Source: Selaginella moellendorffii (taxonomy: Eukaryota > Streptophyta > Lycopodiopsida > Selaginellales > Selaginellaceae). Taken from it: 64,000 nucleotides of DNA. Numbering within the stretch: position 1 is the stretch's first letter; each line of letters starts with the position of its first letter. A program made the position numbers and the translations under genes. The notes beneath the pieces were generated by a model. The model had not been told where the DNA came from, did no database searches, and worked only from the letters and a program-made list of their open reading frames with translations. The stretch is from positions 1,341,589 to 1,405,588 of the forward strand of contig NW_003314309.1 of NCBI RefSeq assembly GCF_000143415.4, in the 5' to 3' direction. Shown piece by piece: positions 11,306 through 24,204 of this stretch.

Positions 11306-13117
11306 ATGGCTATGGAGTGGTGGTCCGCGATCATAGCCGCTTTGGCCCTTGCAAAGTCGATAGCTCTCAACTTGGTGATTGCGAGGGTGGTGGGATTTGT
11401 GTTCAGTTTGTGCCGCCTTCATGTTTTTGTGAGGAGGAGATTGGCAAAGCAGGGAATTCTCGGCCCCAAGCCTTCATGGCTCGCGGGAAATGCAGTCGAG
11501 ATGAAGAGATTGGTGGCCTCTGCGACGTCGGCTGATATGAAGAGCACCAGTAACGATATTTCTGCTCGGCTGCTACCTTTCCACCACAAACATGCACAGA
11601 CTTACGGTACGGCAATCTTATCACTACTTTCTTGGTTTTCATTCCGTGTTGCAGGGAAGAGATTTCTAGCCTGGTCTGTGGGATGGGAACCTTTCGTGAG
11701 CATCTCAGAGCCAGAGCTGATTCACGAGATTTTAAATTCGACCGATTTCGAGAAAAGTGGAATTCAAAACAGGTTTATGATGCCTCTGTTTGGCAGAGGA
11801 CTTGCCATGGCCACTGGAAAGGCTTGGGACCATCAAAGGCGGCTTCTCAATCCTGCTTTCTACGTCGAGAGAATCAAGGTGGTTTATGCTTCGACGATGG
11901 TTTCTTCAACTTTCACTGACTGCTATACTGCGCAGGGGTTCCTTCCAACGATAAACTTTTGTGCGAGTGGCCTGGTGCAAGAGTGGAAAGGATTGATTCG
12001 CAGCAGCAGCTCGAACGTTGTGGAGGTCGACGTCCATTCCGTGCTCACGTTGGTCACAGCGGACATCATTGCTAGGACGTCTTTTGGGCACGAGTTTACC
12101 CACAAAGAAGAATACGTTCGCTTGGAAAGAGAGCTCGAGGTGTGCGTTTTGAATCAACCGGCGTTTTGCTTGATACCCGGCTACAGGTAACAAATACACG
12201 CTGTCACACGCTTTGCATTGACCATTTTCGTCTCTACAGATATCTTCCTACTAAACAGAACAGGAAGCTGTGGGAAATCACGCGAAAAATTCGAAGCTAC
12301 CTCTATGAACTGATTGACGCTCGGCTTGCCACCGGCAAAGATCACTTTGGTGACGACATCTTGGGCTTGCTACTGGCTGCTACGTTCTCGTCCTCGCCAT
12401 CCTCGACAAAGAAAGTACCTCCGATGAGCAAGGACGTCCTGATCGACGACTGCAAAACGTTGTTCTTCGCTGGATACGAGTCATCTGCTGATCTCGTTAC
12501 TTGGTCGATGATGCTCCTGGCTCTAAACCCGGAGTGGCAGGCGAGAGCCCGCAGTGAAGTCCTGCAGGTTCTTGACGGATGCGAGGTCCTCACTTCCGAA
12601 ATGCTTCCAAAGCTCAAACTCGTAAGAAGAAGATTTCCTTTATCTTCCAGCTTTTTCTCTCCTAACGGTGATGGTTTTCAAACAGATTGGCAACATTCTC
12701 TCGGAAACTCTACGCTTGTATCCAGCCGCCGTGGCTATCCGACGTAAAGCTGTCAAGGATGTGGTGTTCACCAAGGGAAAGCTCGTCATCCCCAAAGGAG
12801 TTTGTGCGGAAGTCCCCATCTTGCGCGTCCATCACGATCCAGAACTCTGGGGAGACGATGTGCTCGACTTTAATCCGGACAGGTTCTCGAAGAGTGAGGC
12901 AGTGGCAGCTGGGAGCTATTTGCCATTTGGCTGGGGGCCGAGGATTTGCATTGGGCGAAACTTTGTTCTTGCGGAAGCCAAGGTGGTGTTGTCTACGCTG
13001 CTCGACAACTTTGAGTGGGAGATTTCACCTAACTATCGCCATTCTCCTCGAGCTGGAGTGACGCTCTATCCCCAGCATGGCATGCAATTACTACTGCGGC
13101 AACTTCCTCAGAACTGA
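11306..13117 (+). CDS. Cytochrome P450, CYP72 clan
   Basis: Five exons (11306-11606, 11655-11878, 11936-12186, 12240-12621, 12686-13117) give 529 residues. The N-terminus is a hydrophobic membrane anchor (residues about 5-35) followed by basic residues and PKPSWLAGN. The C-helix motif is WDHQRRLLNPAF. The oxygen-binding I-helix reads FFAGYESSADLVTW. The ExxR motif is ETLR at 393-396, the PERF-type motif is FNPDRF near 448-453, and the haem loop is FGWGPRICIGR with Cys474 as thiolate ligand. The pattern and length fit the CYP72 clan (CYP72, 709, 714, 734 and similar), whose members act in hormone and terpenoid metabolism at the ER. Subfamily and substrate cannot be told from the sequence. All key catalytic residues are present, so it is probably functional. 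Confidence 0.93.
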
Positions 13118-13549
13118 TTTGCTGGTCCGATCCAAAGAAAAACTAACAACACTTCAATGATTTATGATTGTTTTGACAGATTGTATGTATGGGTGGTGGT
13201 GCATGTCATAATAGTTCATAAAACACGCAGTCACATAAAATCAAGAGCATCAAAGAATTAGAACACCAAATCAGAGCATTCTAATTTAAGAATTCAACAA
13301 AGTAGCGTAATACGAGTATTGGATTTTTACAGATATGAAAAGATGTGATCCACAAGAACTATCTATGATCTTTTACTTTATGCTACACTGGTTGTGTTTT
13401 ATTTCTAAATATAAAGCAATCATGAATTGCAAGCGTCCATCAACCTTGTCAGGTGATCAATCAACCTTTTTCCAAGAAAGCGGATGAAACTTACATCAGC
13501 TTTGTCAAGCAGTGGACATTCGATCCTTGTTACAGACCATTTGTCTCCA
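13118..13549. other. A+T-rich intergenic region
   Basis: About 430 bp after the P450 stop codon, A+T-rich, with no supported coding sequence. It should contain the P450 3' untranslated region and polyadenylation signals. Confidence 0.4.
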
Positions 13550-13789
13550 TCAACCGGTCAATCGCGTGAACAAATGCATTGCAATCGAACTTGGCACCAC
13601 TATTCTTTCTCCCTCATCGCTGCCAAAAATCAACATAGCCACCACATATTTTGCTAGGATTCCTCCAATGGAAAACTTGCGATATTGCCGTAAGAAAATA
13701 GCTCCCGCATAAAATCCTTGTAAAAACCTGTTCTCGATGCTCCCCTGGCCATAGCGCAATTCCTCAAAGCTTGGGCGTCCAAATCCCAT
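13550..13789 (-). CDS. Small unidentified ORF downstream of MSH6
   Basis: An open frame of 79 residues from an ATG at 13789 (MGFGRPSFEELRYGQGS, ending MHLFTRLTG). The frame stays open upstream to a possible splice acceptor at about 13804, so it could be the last exon of a longer transcript instead. It lies 76 bp beyond the MSH6 stop codon on the same strand. Residue use looks protein-like, with a Gly-rich start and a hydrophobic middle (IGGILAKYVVAMLIFG), but I do not recognise a family. It could be a small gene, an alternative MSH6 terminal exon, or part of a lost gene. Confidence 0.3.
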   Translation of the reverse strand: MGFGRPSFEELRYGQGSIENRFLQGFYAGAIFLRQYRKFSIGGILAKYVVAMLIFGSDEGERIVVPSSIAMHLFTRLTG

Positions 13790-13865
13790 TGCAAACCCGG
13801 CTTGAAACGCACAAAGGTTAGATGGATATAACATAAGCATGCAAGAAACTTCTATACCTTCATGC

Positions 13866-16800
13866 TTATATAAGTTTTGCCTTCTCCCAAGCCGTGCGAA
13901 GTTGTTCCGCACTGTCAACAGAGGCATCGAGGATGGTTTTGATGACGTCCGCTTCGTGACAGTGAGATTCCACTTCTTTCTCGAGTTTGGCAGACTGTAG
14001 TGCGGCTCTGCGCAACACGCTCTCTGGCATTCCTGCATGGAAAGAGCGACTAACATGTGCATGAGACGGGAACTTTGGCTTGCCTGCTATTCGTGCGACG
14101 TTGACGCCATAACTCTTCGGGCAAGAGCCAGAAGTGAGTTTGTAGAGGAATGTTACTGCTTCCAGCTCGTTATTTCCACCTCCAACCTTGCATGCCATAT
14201 GGCACAAAGACACCTGTCCACAGCCAACAATGAGGCCAGCAAAAGACGCGGAAAGCTTACGGAAGGGTCATTCGCAAAATCGCTTGCAAGTTTGTGGTAG
14301 TGAGAAGAAAACATTCCCCGACATTGGACGTTGTGTGCTAGATAATGGAGCACGGCGTGCCTGGAAACAAAAGAAAAGGAAGAAGAAGCAACGGAGATAG
14401 GCTTTTAAGAAACACAAATGAAATAAAACATACGCTATAGCTTGGCCGTCTGAGGTTGCTGTTCCACGTCCAAGCTCGTCCAGAGCCACAAACGAGTTTT
14501 GAGTTGCACAGCGCTGGAACAGACGGTGTTAGAGATGGACGCTCAAACACAGTCGAGGAGTTACCAGCATAACAGCGGTTTCCAGTAGTTCAATCAAGAA
14601 TGTGCTTTGACCTGTCATGATTTGATCCTTGGCTCCCATACGAACGAATAATCTATCCGTAAGGGAAAGCTCGAGCGACTCAGCTGGAACCTCTGAACCA
14701 ATCTGGAAGCGTCAAAAACCTTTTAGTTTTGTCCAAAGTATCATAGATGACTTTACCTGTGCGAGTATCATTCCCAGACATACTTGACGAAGCAAAGTCG
14801 ACTTGCCACCCATATTGGGCCCTGTCAAAAGCATAACCTCTGGATTGCTTCCGCCACCGAGAACAACATCGTTCGGAACAAAAGGAGTGCTTGCAGCAGT
14901 ACTAACAGCCACTATAGGATGTCGTAAGGCTTTGGCTCTAAAAACCGGCTTTGCAAGTTGACTTGCTGGGACAAACGTTGGCAAGCACGTCATTCCATCC
15001 ATGTGCAACCGGGCAGACGATATGCTCATAAGAGCATCCAATTCTGGAAAGAGAAAGCTTGTTTATCAAGCGAGTGTTGCTTGCATACCAGAACTTGCAT
15101 ACCAGAAACAGCTCGAATAGCAGAGAGCCAGTGATCGTGATCGTCACAAAAGCGCTTAGTAAGAGTTTGGAGTATGCCTCTCAGAGCAGCTTCCTTCTCG
15201 TTTTCACAAAGGCTAAGCTCTTGCAACAGCTCTTTCACCCTTGGTGTCCAGTATCGACAGAAACCCTGCACGTTAGCTCTGCTAGTCACTTTCAATGAGA
15301 ACGCCGCTGTTTACCTTTCTAGACGAGCGAAGTTCGTAATCTGAAGGCACTTTAGTATGCAGCTCTTCGGGTATCTCAAGCAGGTAAGTATCCTTCCCAA
15401 CAGTCACGTAAGAAATCTGCTACAGAGCAACAGTCAATATGAGTACAATGGAGAAACAAGCTACCTCTGGATTTTTGAAAAACTTTTGCTGGCTCTTCAG
15501 GTAGCTCTCGAGTTTTTCTCTGGGATCAGATGCCGATAAGTTGCTATGATCACCACCGGTTACTCGACCATTTGCTTCTGACTCCGACCAGTCAAAGGAA
15601 TCCTCAAAATACTGCAGAAGAGGCTTCAAATCAGGAAATCCTTTCCCTAAGAAGAGTATACAATTTTCAGTAACGTTTGGCTATATAGGAAAAAGGCTTA
15701 CCAAAGGTCAATAAAGACCGCAGGCGAGCTGATTTGAGCTGCGGCAGACAATTGCCGAAACAAGATACAGCTTTGACAAGTTTCTGAAAGCCCCGAAGTG
15801 CCGCAACGAGTTCCTTGATCTGCTTCTTTGCAGCATCTTCATACAGCACAACCTTCTGCGAATGCCTCCCATTTTCCCCACTAAAAACGCATTGCAGTAA
15901 ATCAGAAGTGCATCGAATAAGAGTCTTCAAACCTGTTTGCACTGAGTCGAGCTAGAAGTCTTTCAAGGTCCGGAATACCAGAGAGCTCCCGTCGAAATTC
16001 TGAAACTGCATTTTCCGCCACACCCTGCAACAAGCTCGATCAACTCGGAGTGAGTACCAACAGACTAACCTGCATATCTACGACGGCATTTTGCCGTTGC
16101 ACAATGGATTCAATATTGCAAAGAGGCCTGACAATCCACTGCTTCAATAGACGTCTTCCGAATGGTGTTATGCAGTGGTCGAGTAAACACAAAAGAGTCC
16201 TGTAATGACCAGCTTAATGAGTTACCGCATCGAAACCATACTCACCCTGCCACTCCACAATTGGAAGAGTTTTCCAATATTTCCAAGTTATCCAAAGCAG
16301 CACTGTCAAGTACCATGTGAGCTTCTGCGGCTTCAGGAATAGCGGCTGAATGTTCGAATGACAGGTCCGATCCTGGAAGCAACTCGAACCTCCCAAGCTG
16401 GAGGAGCTGACCATCAAGAAGCGATTGCCTCAAGTAACAAATGCAGCCCCCAAAAGCAGATAAAACTGGTTCTGACGAAACACCAAGCTCGAGAATTTTT
16501 TGAAGAACGGTAGGCATCACGTCTGAAGCTCCATAACTGGTGCGAATCTCTTTGGTTGTCTGTTCAGCGTCCCAGAACTCTTTTGAAGGTACAAGTTGAC
16601 TGATCAATGGTTTTCTTGTTTGTTCGCGTAAGGCCTTTTGAGTAGCGTCCGTCAGCAAGCCAAGCGGCAAGACTAGTTCGACAGGCCTCAGTTCTGTCAA
16701 TATAGATCTGAGTTTCGTCCTTGCGGAGTCATCCTCGACCTGGCGTTATGCATCAATAAGTTATAAGCCACACAGTAGACAATCACGGACCTGACCGAGC

Positions 16801-18792
16801 ATAAATAAAGCCCTGGAGGCATCTACCACGCAAAGTCCGACCAAAGAACCTCCATAATTGTCCGCCTTCTCTGTTACTGCAGCAAGGAAGGAGGGCTCCG
16901 CATTGTCACTAATCATACCAGAGTCCACCATGGTTCCCTTAGTTATGATCGCACATATTTCACGTCTTACAACCTGTAAACTTTTGCTTGTATGTATCAA
17001 GAACACAGATCGTTATACCTTGTCTTTGCTGCCCGTTTTTCTCTTGCGTTCTTCAAGCTGTTCTGGTGTCTCCGTTTGCTCCACCACCAACACTCGATGC
17101 CCCTAAAATCAAAATCATAAGCATTTCCACTGGGGTGCGAAGTTTCTACCTTTCGAACTAGCTTCTCTACATTCTCAAAATAATTCTTTTCCGGGAAGCC
17201 ACAATGCGGCTGCTCACCCTGAACAAGAAGAAAGGTTAACACTTTATAAATAAAAACTGGAGAGAGCGTAGTGAACCTTCATGTACTGCAGATCAAGGTC
17301 TTGAGCTCCAACATGTGCATCCATCTCAAACATTTCGTAGAACTTCCCCATCTGCAGCATGCAGCACAGCTAAACACTAGCAGGCATAAGCATCGCATCA
17401 TCACCTTAAAAAGAAGAACTTTATCCATGTGTTTGGCCTTGAATTCCCACCATTGCCTCTATTTCGTAAAACAAAAAATAATGACCATCACAAAAGATCA
17501 AGGCAGTACCTGGCCTCCTGTGAGCCCTTTCACAAACTCGGCCGGCAAAAAAAGTGTTCGAGAATCAAAATTTGGCCAGTCATGGCGCCTTCCTGAAGAA
17601 TCCTTGCGGTTCCTTTTACAATTCACATTTTGATCAGCCAGGACGCAGTAACCCAATCTTACTTGCCAAGAAAGCTGAATTTTCTTGAGATTCGACCGCC
17701 AAAACGTTCAAGTGCTTCACCACTCAGCAGTAGTGAGCGATCGGCCTCTGCACGCCAATGTATATCAATCTAGAAAACACTAGGACAAGCTTACCACAAC
17801 ACTCATCCGCTCTCGTTGTGGCAGGTTCTATCTGCCGAACAGTTTCCTCTTTGAACCGTGTAATTTTTTCGAGTTCTTCAGCTCGCTGTCTGCAGAAAAG
17901 ATGCTCAAAATCTGAGTCAGGAAAAGGCTAGTACCTGGTATCTTCTTTCGGAATTTCTCCGATCGTCGCTTCGTCCTCCATCGTTCGTTTTTCTTTGACA
18001 TCGGCACCTTTCACTTCACAGCCACTATCATCGTCTGAAGAAGCCACCACGTACTTCTTTCTCAGCCTTTTCCTCGGAGCTCCCAAACCATCCGACGTTT
18101 TGACTGCTGCACCTGCTGAAGAAACAGAAGAACTTCTTCGAGTTTTTCCACAATGACTGTTCTCCAAATCCATCTTCTCAAGGAACTCCTCGTCGTCACC
18201 ATCTTCCAAAACGACCTTCTGCTGTCCAGACACGCGATTGTATTTGAGCGATAATTTCCCGCACCAAAATACCTTCAGTCTTTTGAGTGATTTACTAGAC
18301 TCCGCTGGAGGACTTCCACATACATTGTCATCCGCCGGCCTCTTTAGCGGAGACTCTTTGCTTTTCTCATCATCTCTTTCCTCATTTGGTGCTGTTACCG
18401 CTTGAAATGAAGAAAATGTTAGTAGAGAAGTCATAGAAAGCATCTTATCTCACCAGTTCTATCGTTTTTTCCAGTATCTTCTTCTTGTCGATCATGAGTT
18501 TTCGGTGACAAAGCTTTTCCAGCATACACACAAAACTACAAATGTTAGCATTGGGAAGATCGAGAAGAACTGGCAATCTAATCTACGATCCAAGATCCCT
18601 CCATTCCTCCCAAACTATCAAAATACCTGGATTACTAGCAGCGATAGTCGCATCATTGATCACCAAAACCTTCTTTGCCGCTGGCGATGGAGCAGCGGGA
18701 GAAAAGAAAGACGCAATGCTGCGCTGCTGCTTGGCCGCGGCGCCGCCTCCTCCACCGCTACCGCCGCCGCTGCTCCTTCGATGCGGCGCCAT
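13866..18792 (-). CDS. MSH6: DNA mismatch repair protein MSH6
   Basis: A many-exon gene from the ATG at 18792 to a stop at 13866. The N-terminus carries a PCNA-interaction box, QRSIASFF (residues about 23-30). Next comes an acidic, basic-patched linker (18440-17930) with only a short remnant of the Tudor-like region seen in other plant MSH6 (RLKVFW, then [12 protein letters not shown]). Mismatch-binding domain I has the Phe-x-Glu motif in [15 protein letters not shown], followed by [19 protein letters not shown] (about 17330-17170). The ATPase has Walker [11 protein letters not shown] (about 14830-14800) and Walker [14 protein letters not shown] (about 14490-14450). The helix-turn-helix end includes [17 protein letters not shown]6 pairs with MSH2 as MutS-alpha to recognise base mismatches and small loops in the nucleus. 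Exon joins look intact, with no stop in the frames examined. Its start codon is only 85 bp from the stop of KATNIP on the same strand, so its promoter probably lies inside the KATNIP 3' end. Confidence 0.93.
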
Positions 18793-18876
18793 GGAATGGA
18801 AATCGAGGAAGAAATGCGCTCTAGCTAGGGTTTATGGCTTCCCGCCACTAGTTAAGTAGTAGCGTTTATTTCTATT

Positions 18877-21800
18877 CTATTTGGTTACAAGCGCATTGGA
18901 GCCATCGCTCACAACGTAGTTGTCGTTGATGAGGATTATATCCGTGTTTGGAACTCCCCCACAGTAGAAGACATTGTCTTCGTTGTCGCGGAGAGTTTGC
19001 TCGTCGCTGCTAAAGAGAATCGAATGTGGACAAATTTCGCTGTCGATCAGATGTCTCGAGTTTGCCGCGATTGCTTTCCTCACGTAGCCTTTGTAGACGA
19101 GCAAGTCGTCCACCAAAATCTGCCATTGTATCGCTGTAAGTGATTGAAACAAAGCGAGAAAAGCTCCAGGAGTTTACCTCGATCTCACGGACACCAAACG
19201 TGGGATTCCGGCTGTAGTTCCAGATCTTCACGAGGGATAACATCACAGGCTCGTTGAAATACAAATAGATCTGGTTACCCTGTGAGAGAAAAGAAACAGC
19301 ACTACTTAGACTCGAAAGAGAAAAATGCTTGAAACTTACTTCGGTATAATCTCGTACGCTCAACCACATGTTTTGAGTGTCCCAGGTGTTGTTCACTCCA
19401 TTGAAAAGCTTCTCTGGATTGCTGAAATGAGTGGTCATGTCAGGCAAGACGTGAACATTGTCTGTGGCATATGTCAAGGCCTCCAAAATCAGAAAAGGAA
19501 GGAAAAAACTCGAAGGATACGTTTTAAGACGGGGACACTTTGGCCCAGCTCGTCAAATAGCTCGATTCCATTGAGTCCCAGATACTGGTGGTCTCCCCAA
19601 GTTGAGAGAAGCACAAACTTGATCACATCTGAAAGACAAAAAAGACAAAAAAGTTCACGTATTTTGCAATGAAGTAGTTACTTACGCCCAGAGGGAAACA
19701 AGGGCGTGAGATACTCCTGTAGAACAAGCTTAGCGTAAATCCGCCTTTGCTTGACATTCTCTCTAACGTTGTGCTGTTTTAAGAAACCACCATTACAATG
19801 AAAACATTCACTTCAGCTACCAGATTGGTTACCTTTTCAAGTTGCTGGAGATTTCTTTTGGATCTCTTGTACAGCGTCAAAACCTGCCCAAAGTCGAACT
19901 TGTCCGTCCCGGGAGCTGAAAACCGAGTTGAGACTGAAATATCAAGTTAAAACACATACCTTTTCTTAACAGGAAGCCTCCTGCCGGTGAAACTTCGACG
20001 TTATCAACGAGAACCTGTATCCATTTTACCTGCAAAGCCGCCGAGTTCTTTAGCAGGCATGAAAGCAAACATAACTTACACCACGGAACGTGTCGTCTAA
20101 ACTCTTGTTGTAGTTCCAGAATCTGAAAGCTGACATTGTCACCGGCCTTTTAAAGTCGATCTCCAGGAAGTGCTCAGCCTCCGGACCATCATACGGCACA
20201 AGCCACATATGCCGATCATCCGTTGTCACATTACATCCGTCGACAAGCTTATCAAGCGTCCTGTAGTCTCCGGTATGCCCTGGTATATCGTTCAAGTCCC
20301 TTGGCTTTCCAGTGATAAACTCACTCTGAATTGAGTGTGCATTTCCATTCTCGTCCAGCACCTGCAGAAACAAGTCTCTTCACGTTACCAACAGTAGCGG
20401 ACGAAAAGAGATTCTAATCCACTTACACGAATGTTATGCGAAAGTAGTGGGAGTTCTGGTAAAAGGTACGAGCCTGGATTCCAGTCAGTCCAAAGTAATA
20501 GCAATCTCCCCAAGACCTGAGTAGATTGAGCCTGAGAACACGTCCCATTGGCGCTTTATCCGAACCACAGTGGTCGTGTAATGACTGTCCAACGCGCTTG
20601 CCCTGAGAGGAAGGCACCGGGAGCTTAAACACGGGATTTTGTAAAGGACTTCCAATGTAGGCCTCGGTATCCTCGTTCATGTCATGTAATCCGTCGCTTC
20701 CTGGAGAGCCTTTTTTCTTGTAAGTTTGCGCGTCATGCATCTCTATGGCACACAGGCTGGCCTGAAAAACATCACGACACATGAAATGAAAGGAAAGAAA
20801 AAAGATGAAGCTACTAACCTCATTGTTTGTGAAGAGAATTGGCTCAGCATTGTTGTAAGCGTCAGAGAGCAAGCCGGATGCTCGTCGCAATTCTCCATAA
20901 AATATGAGCTGAGAGTCGAGGAACATACGGATCAACCTGGCACCGCGGTAAGTATGCATTGTCGACTTGTTGTAGTTCCAAAACCGGACCATTCCCAGCA
21001 AAGTTGGCCCCTCGAGAGAAATGGTGATGGTGCAAGGATGTCCCGGAGAGAAAGGTGCGAGCCACATATGAGAATCGTCGCACGTCAGGTTGACATTGTC
21101 GACCAGCCTTTCCACGGGACACGGACTGCAGTTAAGTCCCGAGAGGAGAGCTGCGGTTGTGTAGCCCACACTGATTTGCTTCCTCGAGTCGATGTGCACC
21201 ACCTGTCCAGCGTCGTCAAAGATCTCAATGCCGGAGAGACCAACGTAGTGTGGATCACCCCATGAGCTGTGAATGTCGATCGTCAGCTTCATTCCAAGAG
21301 GTAGGAGCGGAATGGAGAAGTCACTCGGCGCTACAAGCTCCGATATTTGTTGCTCGTCACCGTCTAGCTCTTCTAAGTCTGCATCGTCGGTGTAGCTTAG
21401 AGCTTGGAGAAGCGCTGCTTTGTCGGCTGATTCGTCGAGCATGTCGACCGAGAACATTTCATACGTTGCATCCGCGGACAAGTTCGCACTGACAACTTTC
21501 TGGCTCACATTTTGCTCGAACTTATTGTAGAAAGTACAAGTGTCTGTAAACAAAGAAAAAAGCTCTGAGCGGATATTGTAGTCGTTTCAGAAGTCTTACC
21601 TTCACCGTCTGAGTTTAGTATCCTTTCAATCTCCTCGAGCTCCATATTGTCTTCCTCGAGCTTGTCTATGTCGGCTTGCAGATTGTCGTCAGCGTCGTCG
21701 GTCTCCTCTGGTTGTGGTTCCCTTTTCGAAGCGATACTACGCTGCAAGTAACGAGCAGCCCTGGACCATATTGACTCCGTTTCAACCTTTTCCACGGCCT

Positions 21801-23972
21801 GCCTCGTCGCAAGCTTATTACCAGCGACTTCAGAGTCTTCAAATTTTGGAGACGAGGAGTTTAGCCTGAAAGTTACACGTAGATCCAGGAAAAAAGATTA
21901 AAGGAACTTCGGTTTATACCTTGAAACTTCGAATTCCAGCTTCGGAGATGGAGGAGTTATCGAGATTGATTTTCCAATGGACGGATTTGGCAATGTCACT
22001 CCTTCCCGCAGTGGTATTCGTGTGCACGAATCATATACTTGGCTCCCGGATGACTTTGAAACCGTTCCCTGCCACGCTATCTCCCCGTCTATCAAAACTT
22101 GCAAGTCCCTCACACCTTTGCCAATACTTTGGGTGTGATTCCAAACTTCAAGGTGTCCGATCGAAGTGTCTTCCGAAGGTAGCTGAAAGAATATTTCCAG
22201 AGGAGGAGAGCCTGGCAAGGGAAGTAAAGCCTCCCACACGCTAGAATTCACACCACCATCCACAATCCGGCCAAGTTCTTTTGCAGCTTCACAATTCGAG
22301 GTGATTTGCATAGGCTGGACGTCGATTTTCTTGCCATCAGTGTCAAACAGATCTACCTGCAAAAACACACGAAAGTGCGTAAGAAAGAAAACAAAAATAA
22401 TCACAAGAAACTGTTCTAGCAACCACGTAAAAGCACCATCCAAAGCTATCTATCCCAAACTAGTACACTACCTCTTTGCAAAAAGTTCATCCCGCGTCGA
22501 CTCTGCAGCCTATTACAAATTGAGCTTTCATGCGTAGACAAAGGATACCTGCACAAGACCAACGAAGTGCTTGTCGCCCCAAGTTGATAGAATGCGAAGA
22601 GATAAGGTACGGGTTTTGCTGACAGCGGAAACTTCAACTCCTTCACAAGGATGTTCTTGAGGCGTGAGCATGTCGACGTCGCCACCTTCGAGTTTATCCA
22701 TAACCCCCAGAAGATACTTGAGCTTGTGGGAGCTAAGAACTTGCAACCGTGCATTGAGAAGCTGTAGCAACGACTGCTCCATGTTTTCGGCTTCTGGCGA
22801 GGTAATGTTCCAGCTGATGGTTGTCTCCCCGTCAGATAGTTGGCCACCTTGATTGTCCTCAGCTTCTAGATCCTTGCTCAATCCCCCCTCCTCTGCTCTG
22901 ATTCGCTTGTCTTGCTTCTTCAGTATCGCCGGAACAGTGTCCCAGCTCGCTCTAAAGCGATGCCTCCGCGGCGTCTCCTCCACTTGAGCATGCTTCGAGT
23001 CGAGTAAGTTCACTTGAATCTCTTCACTGATCCCTTCCAGCAACCGATCGCTAGTCGTCCCTTCTATCCCAACACTATTCTCTTGTTCCAACGTCGCAGA
23101 CTCTTGGGTTGACAAGTTGTCTGCTCCAGTGGAATCTCCCCGCTGCGAGAGCTTCCCAAGAGTCTCCACCAGTGCCTCGGAGCTCCTTTGTTTCTCGTTC
23201 TCCTCGAGCTTCGCCGACGAGTCATACGATTTCCTGGCCACCAGCAGCGACTCGATTATGTCCAGAGGATTGTCCTGATAGAAGACGTGGTAAACGATAT
23301 CCTGGCCGACGTACTCAGGCGAGTGGAGTGGTCTTTCGGAGTCTTTCGTGAAACCATCCAGAGAGCTGTTAGTACGCAGCTCAACTTGGCGCTGAAAAGC
23401 ACTTCCGAGAGTCGAGGACGTCGAGTGTTGCTGACCAAACTGGACCGGAATTCCATCAACCTGGCAGATTTCTGGATCTGGTGACGGAGAGTGTAACTCG
23501 AGAGACTTGTTCTCGTCTTCTTCCTGGTCATTCTCCTCCGATATGAGCTGCTTGGATTTCTCCAAGTTGTGTTTGATGATCCGGTTCTCGGACTTTAAAG
23601 GTTTCATGCTAGCTTTGATCCTGGACTCAGCAACCTGGACAAAAGAAAAATCAAAGTCGTGGCTTTGTAAAATTCTCTCTTTGCTACCTTGTGCCAGCCT
23701 TTGCTCCTTCCCACACCGAGTCCTCTCCTGCGATGAGATTAACCAGGGCAGGGAAGAAATTTTAGAAACTCCAAGAAGAAATACCTCTCATCTTTGTTGG
23801 ATGGACGAACATACAATGGCCGACGCAAGGGGCTCTTTTCCAGTGCTTTGCTCGCATCACTGCGAAACGATCTATTTCAGCTGATATGGATCGAAATCCC
23901 TGCTTACCTCACGACGATGCAGCCATATTTCTTGCTCGTATCCGTTCTCATCTTCCCAAACCGGGCAAACAT
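18877..23972 (-). CDS. Katanin-interacting protein (KATNIP/KIAA0556) homologue
   Basis: A long multi-exon gene. The first exons join as MFARFGKMRTDTSKKYGCIV from the ATG at 23972, then LRRPLYVRPSNKDERRG (about 23840-23790), then GWHKVAESRIK (about 23690-23610). After a charged linker (about 23600-22700) the protein carries at least four copies of a WGD repeat: STWGDKHFVGL (near 22580), SSWGDPHYVGL (near 21270), RSWGDCYYFGL (near 20500) and STWGDHQYLGL (near 19590). Each is followed by a segment of the type LVDN/DGxNxTxDxHMWL and then FWNYNKS...RGV. This repeat layout is that of KATNIP (DUF4457), a ciliary basal-body and microtubule protein that binds katanin in animals and algae. Summed open exons give roughly 1,200-1,300 residues, against about 1,600 in human. 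In this window it fits a plant with flagellated sperm. Individual exon ends were not all resolved. Confidence 0.85.
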
Positions 23973-24204
23973 CTCAGATGCTCCGGCGCTCGGCATCCAT
24001 TCCACTGTCGCATTGCACCCTTGGATTCCTGCCACTTTCGAGCACACCACCGCATTCTATCTCGATCGATGGCAATCGCCTCCACTCTCATCCACGCTTC
24101 ATCTGCCCTAGCCAACTGATTCATAGCTCTGCCCACGTGGCCCAAACGTGAAATTACAAGTAAAAAAGGTGAAATTCGCAAGCTAAGTAAATAACTGAAG
24201 TGAA

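Noticed and set aside
20726-21265. Plus-strand 179-codon frame
   Set aside because: Antisense to KATNIP exons containing the WGD repeat. It has no independent motif.
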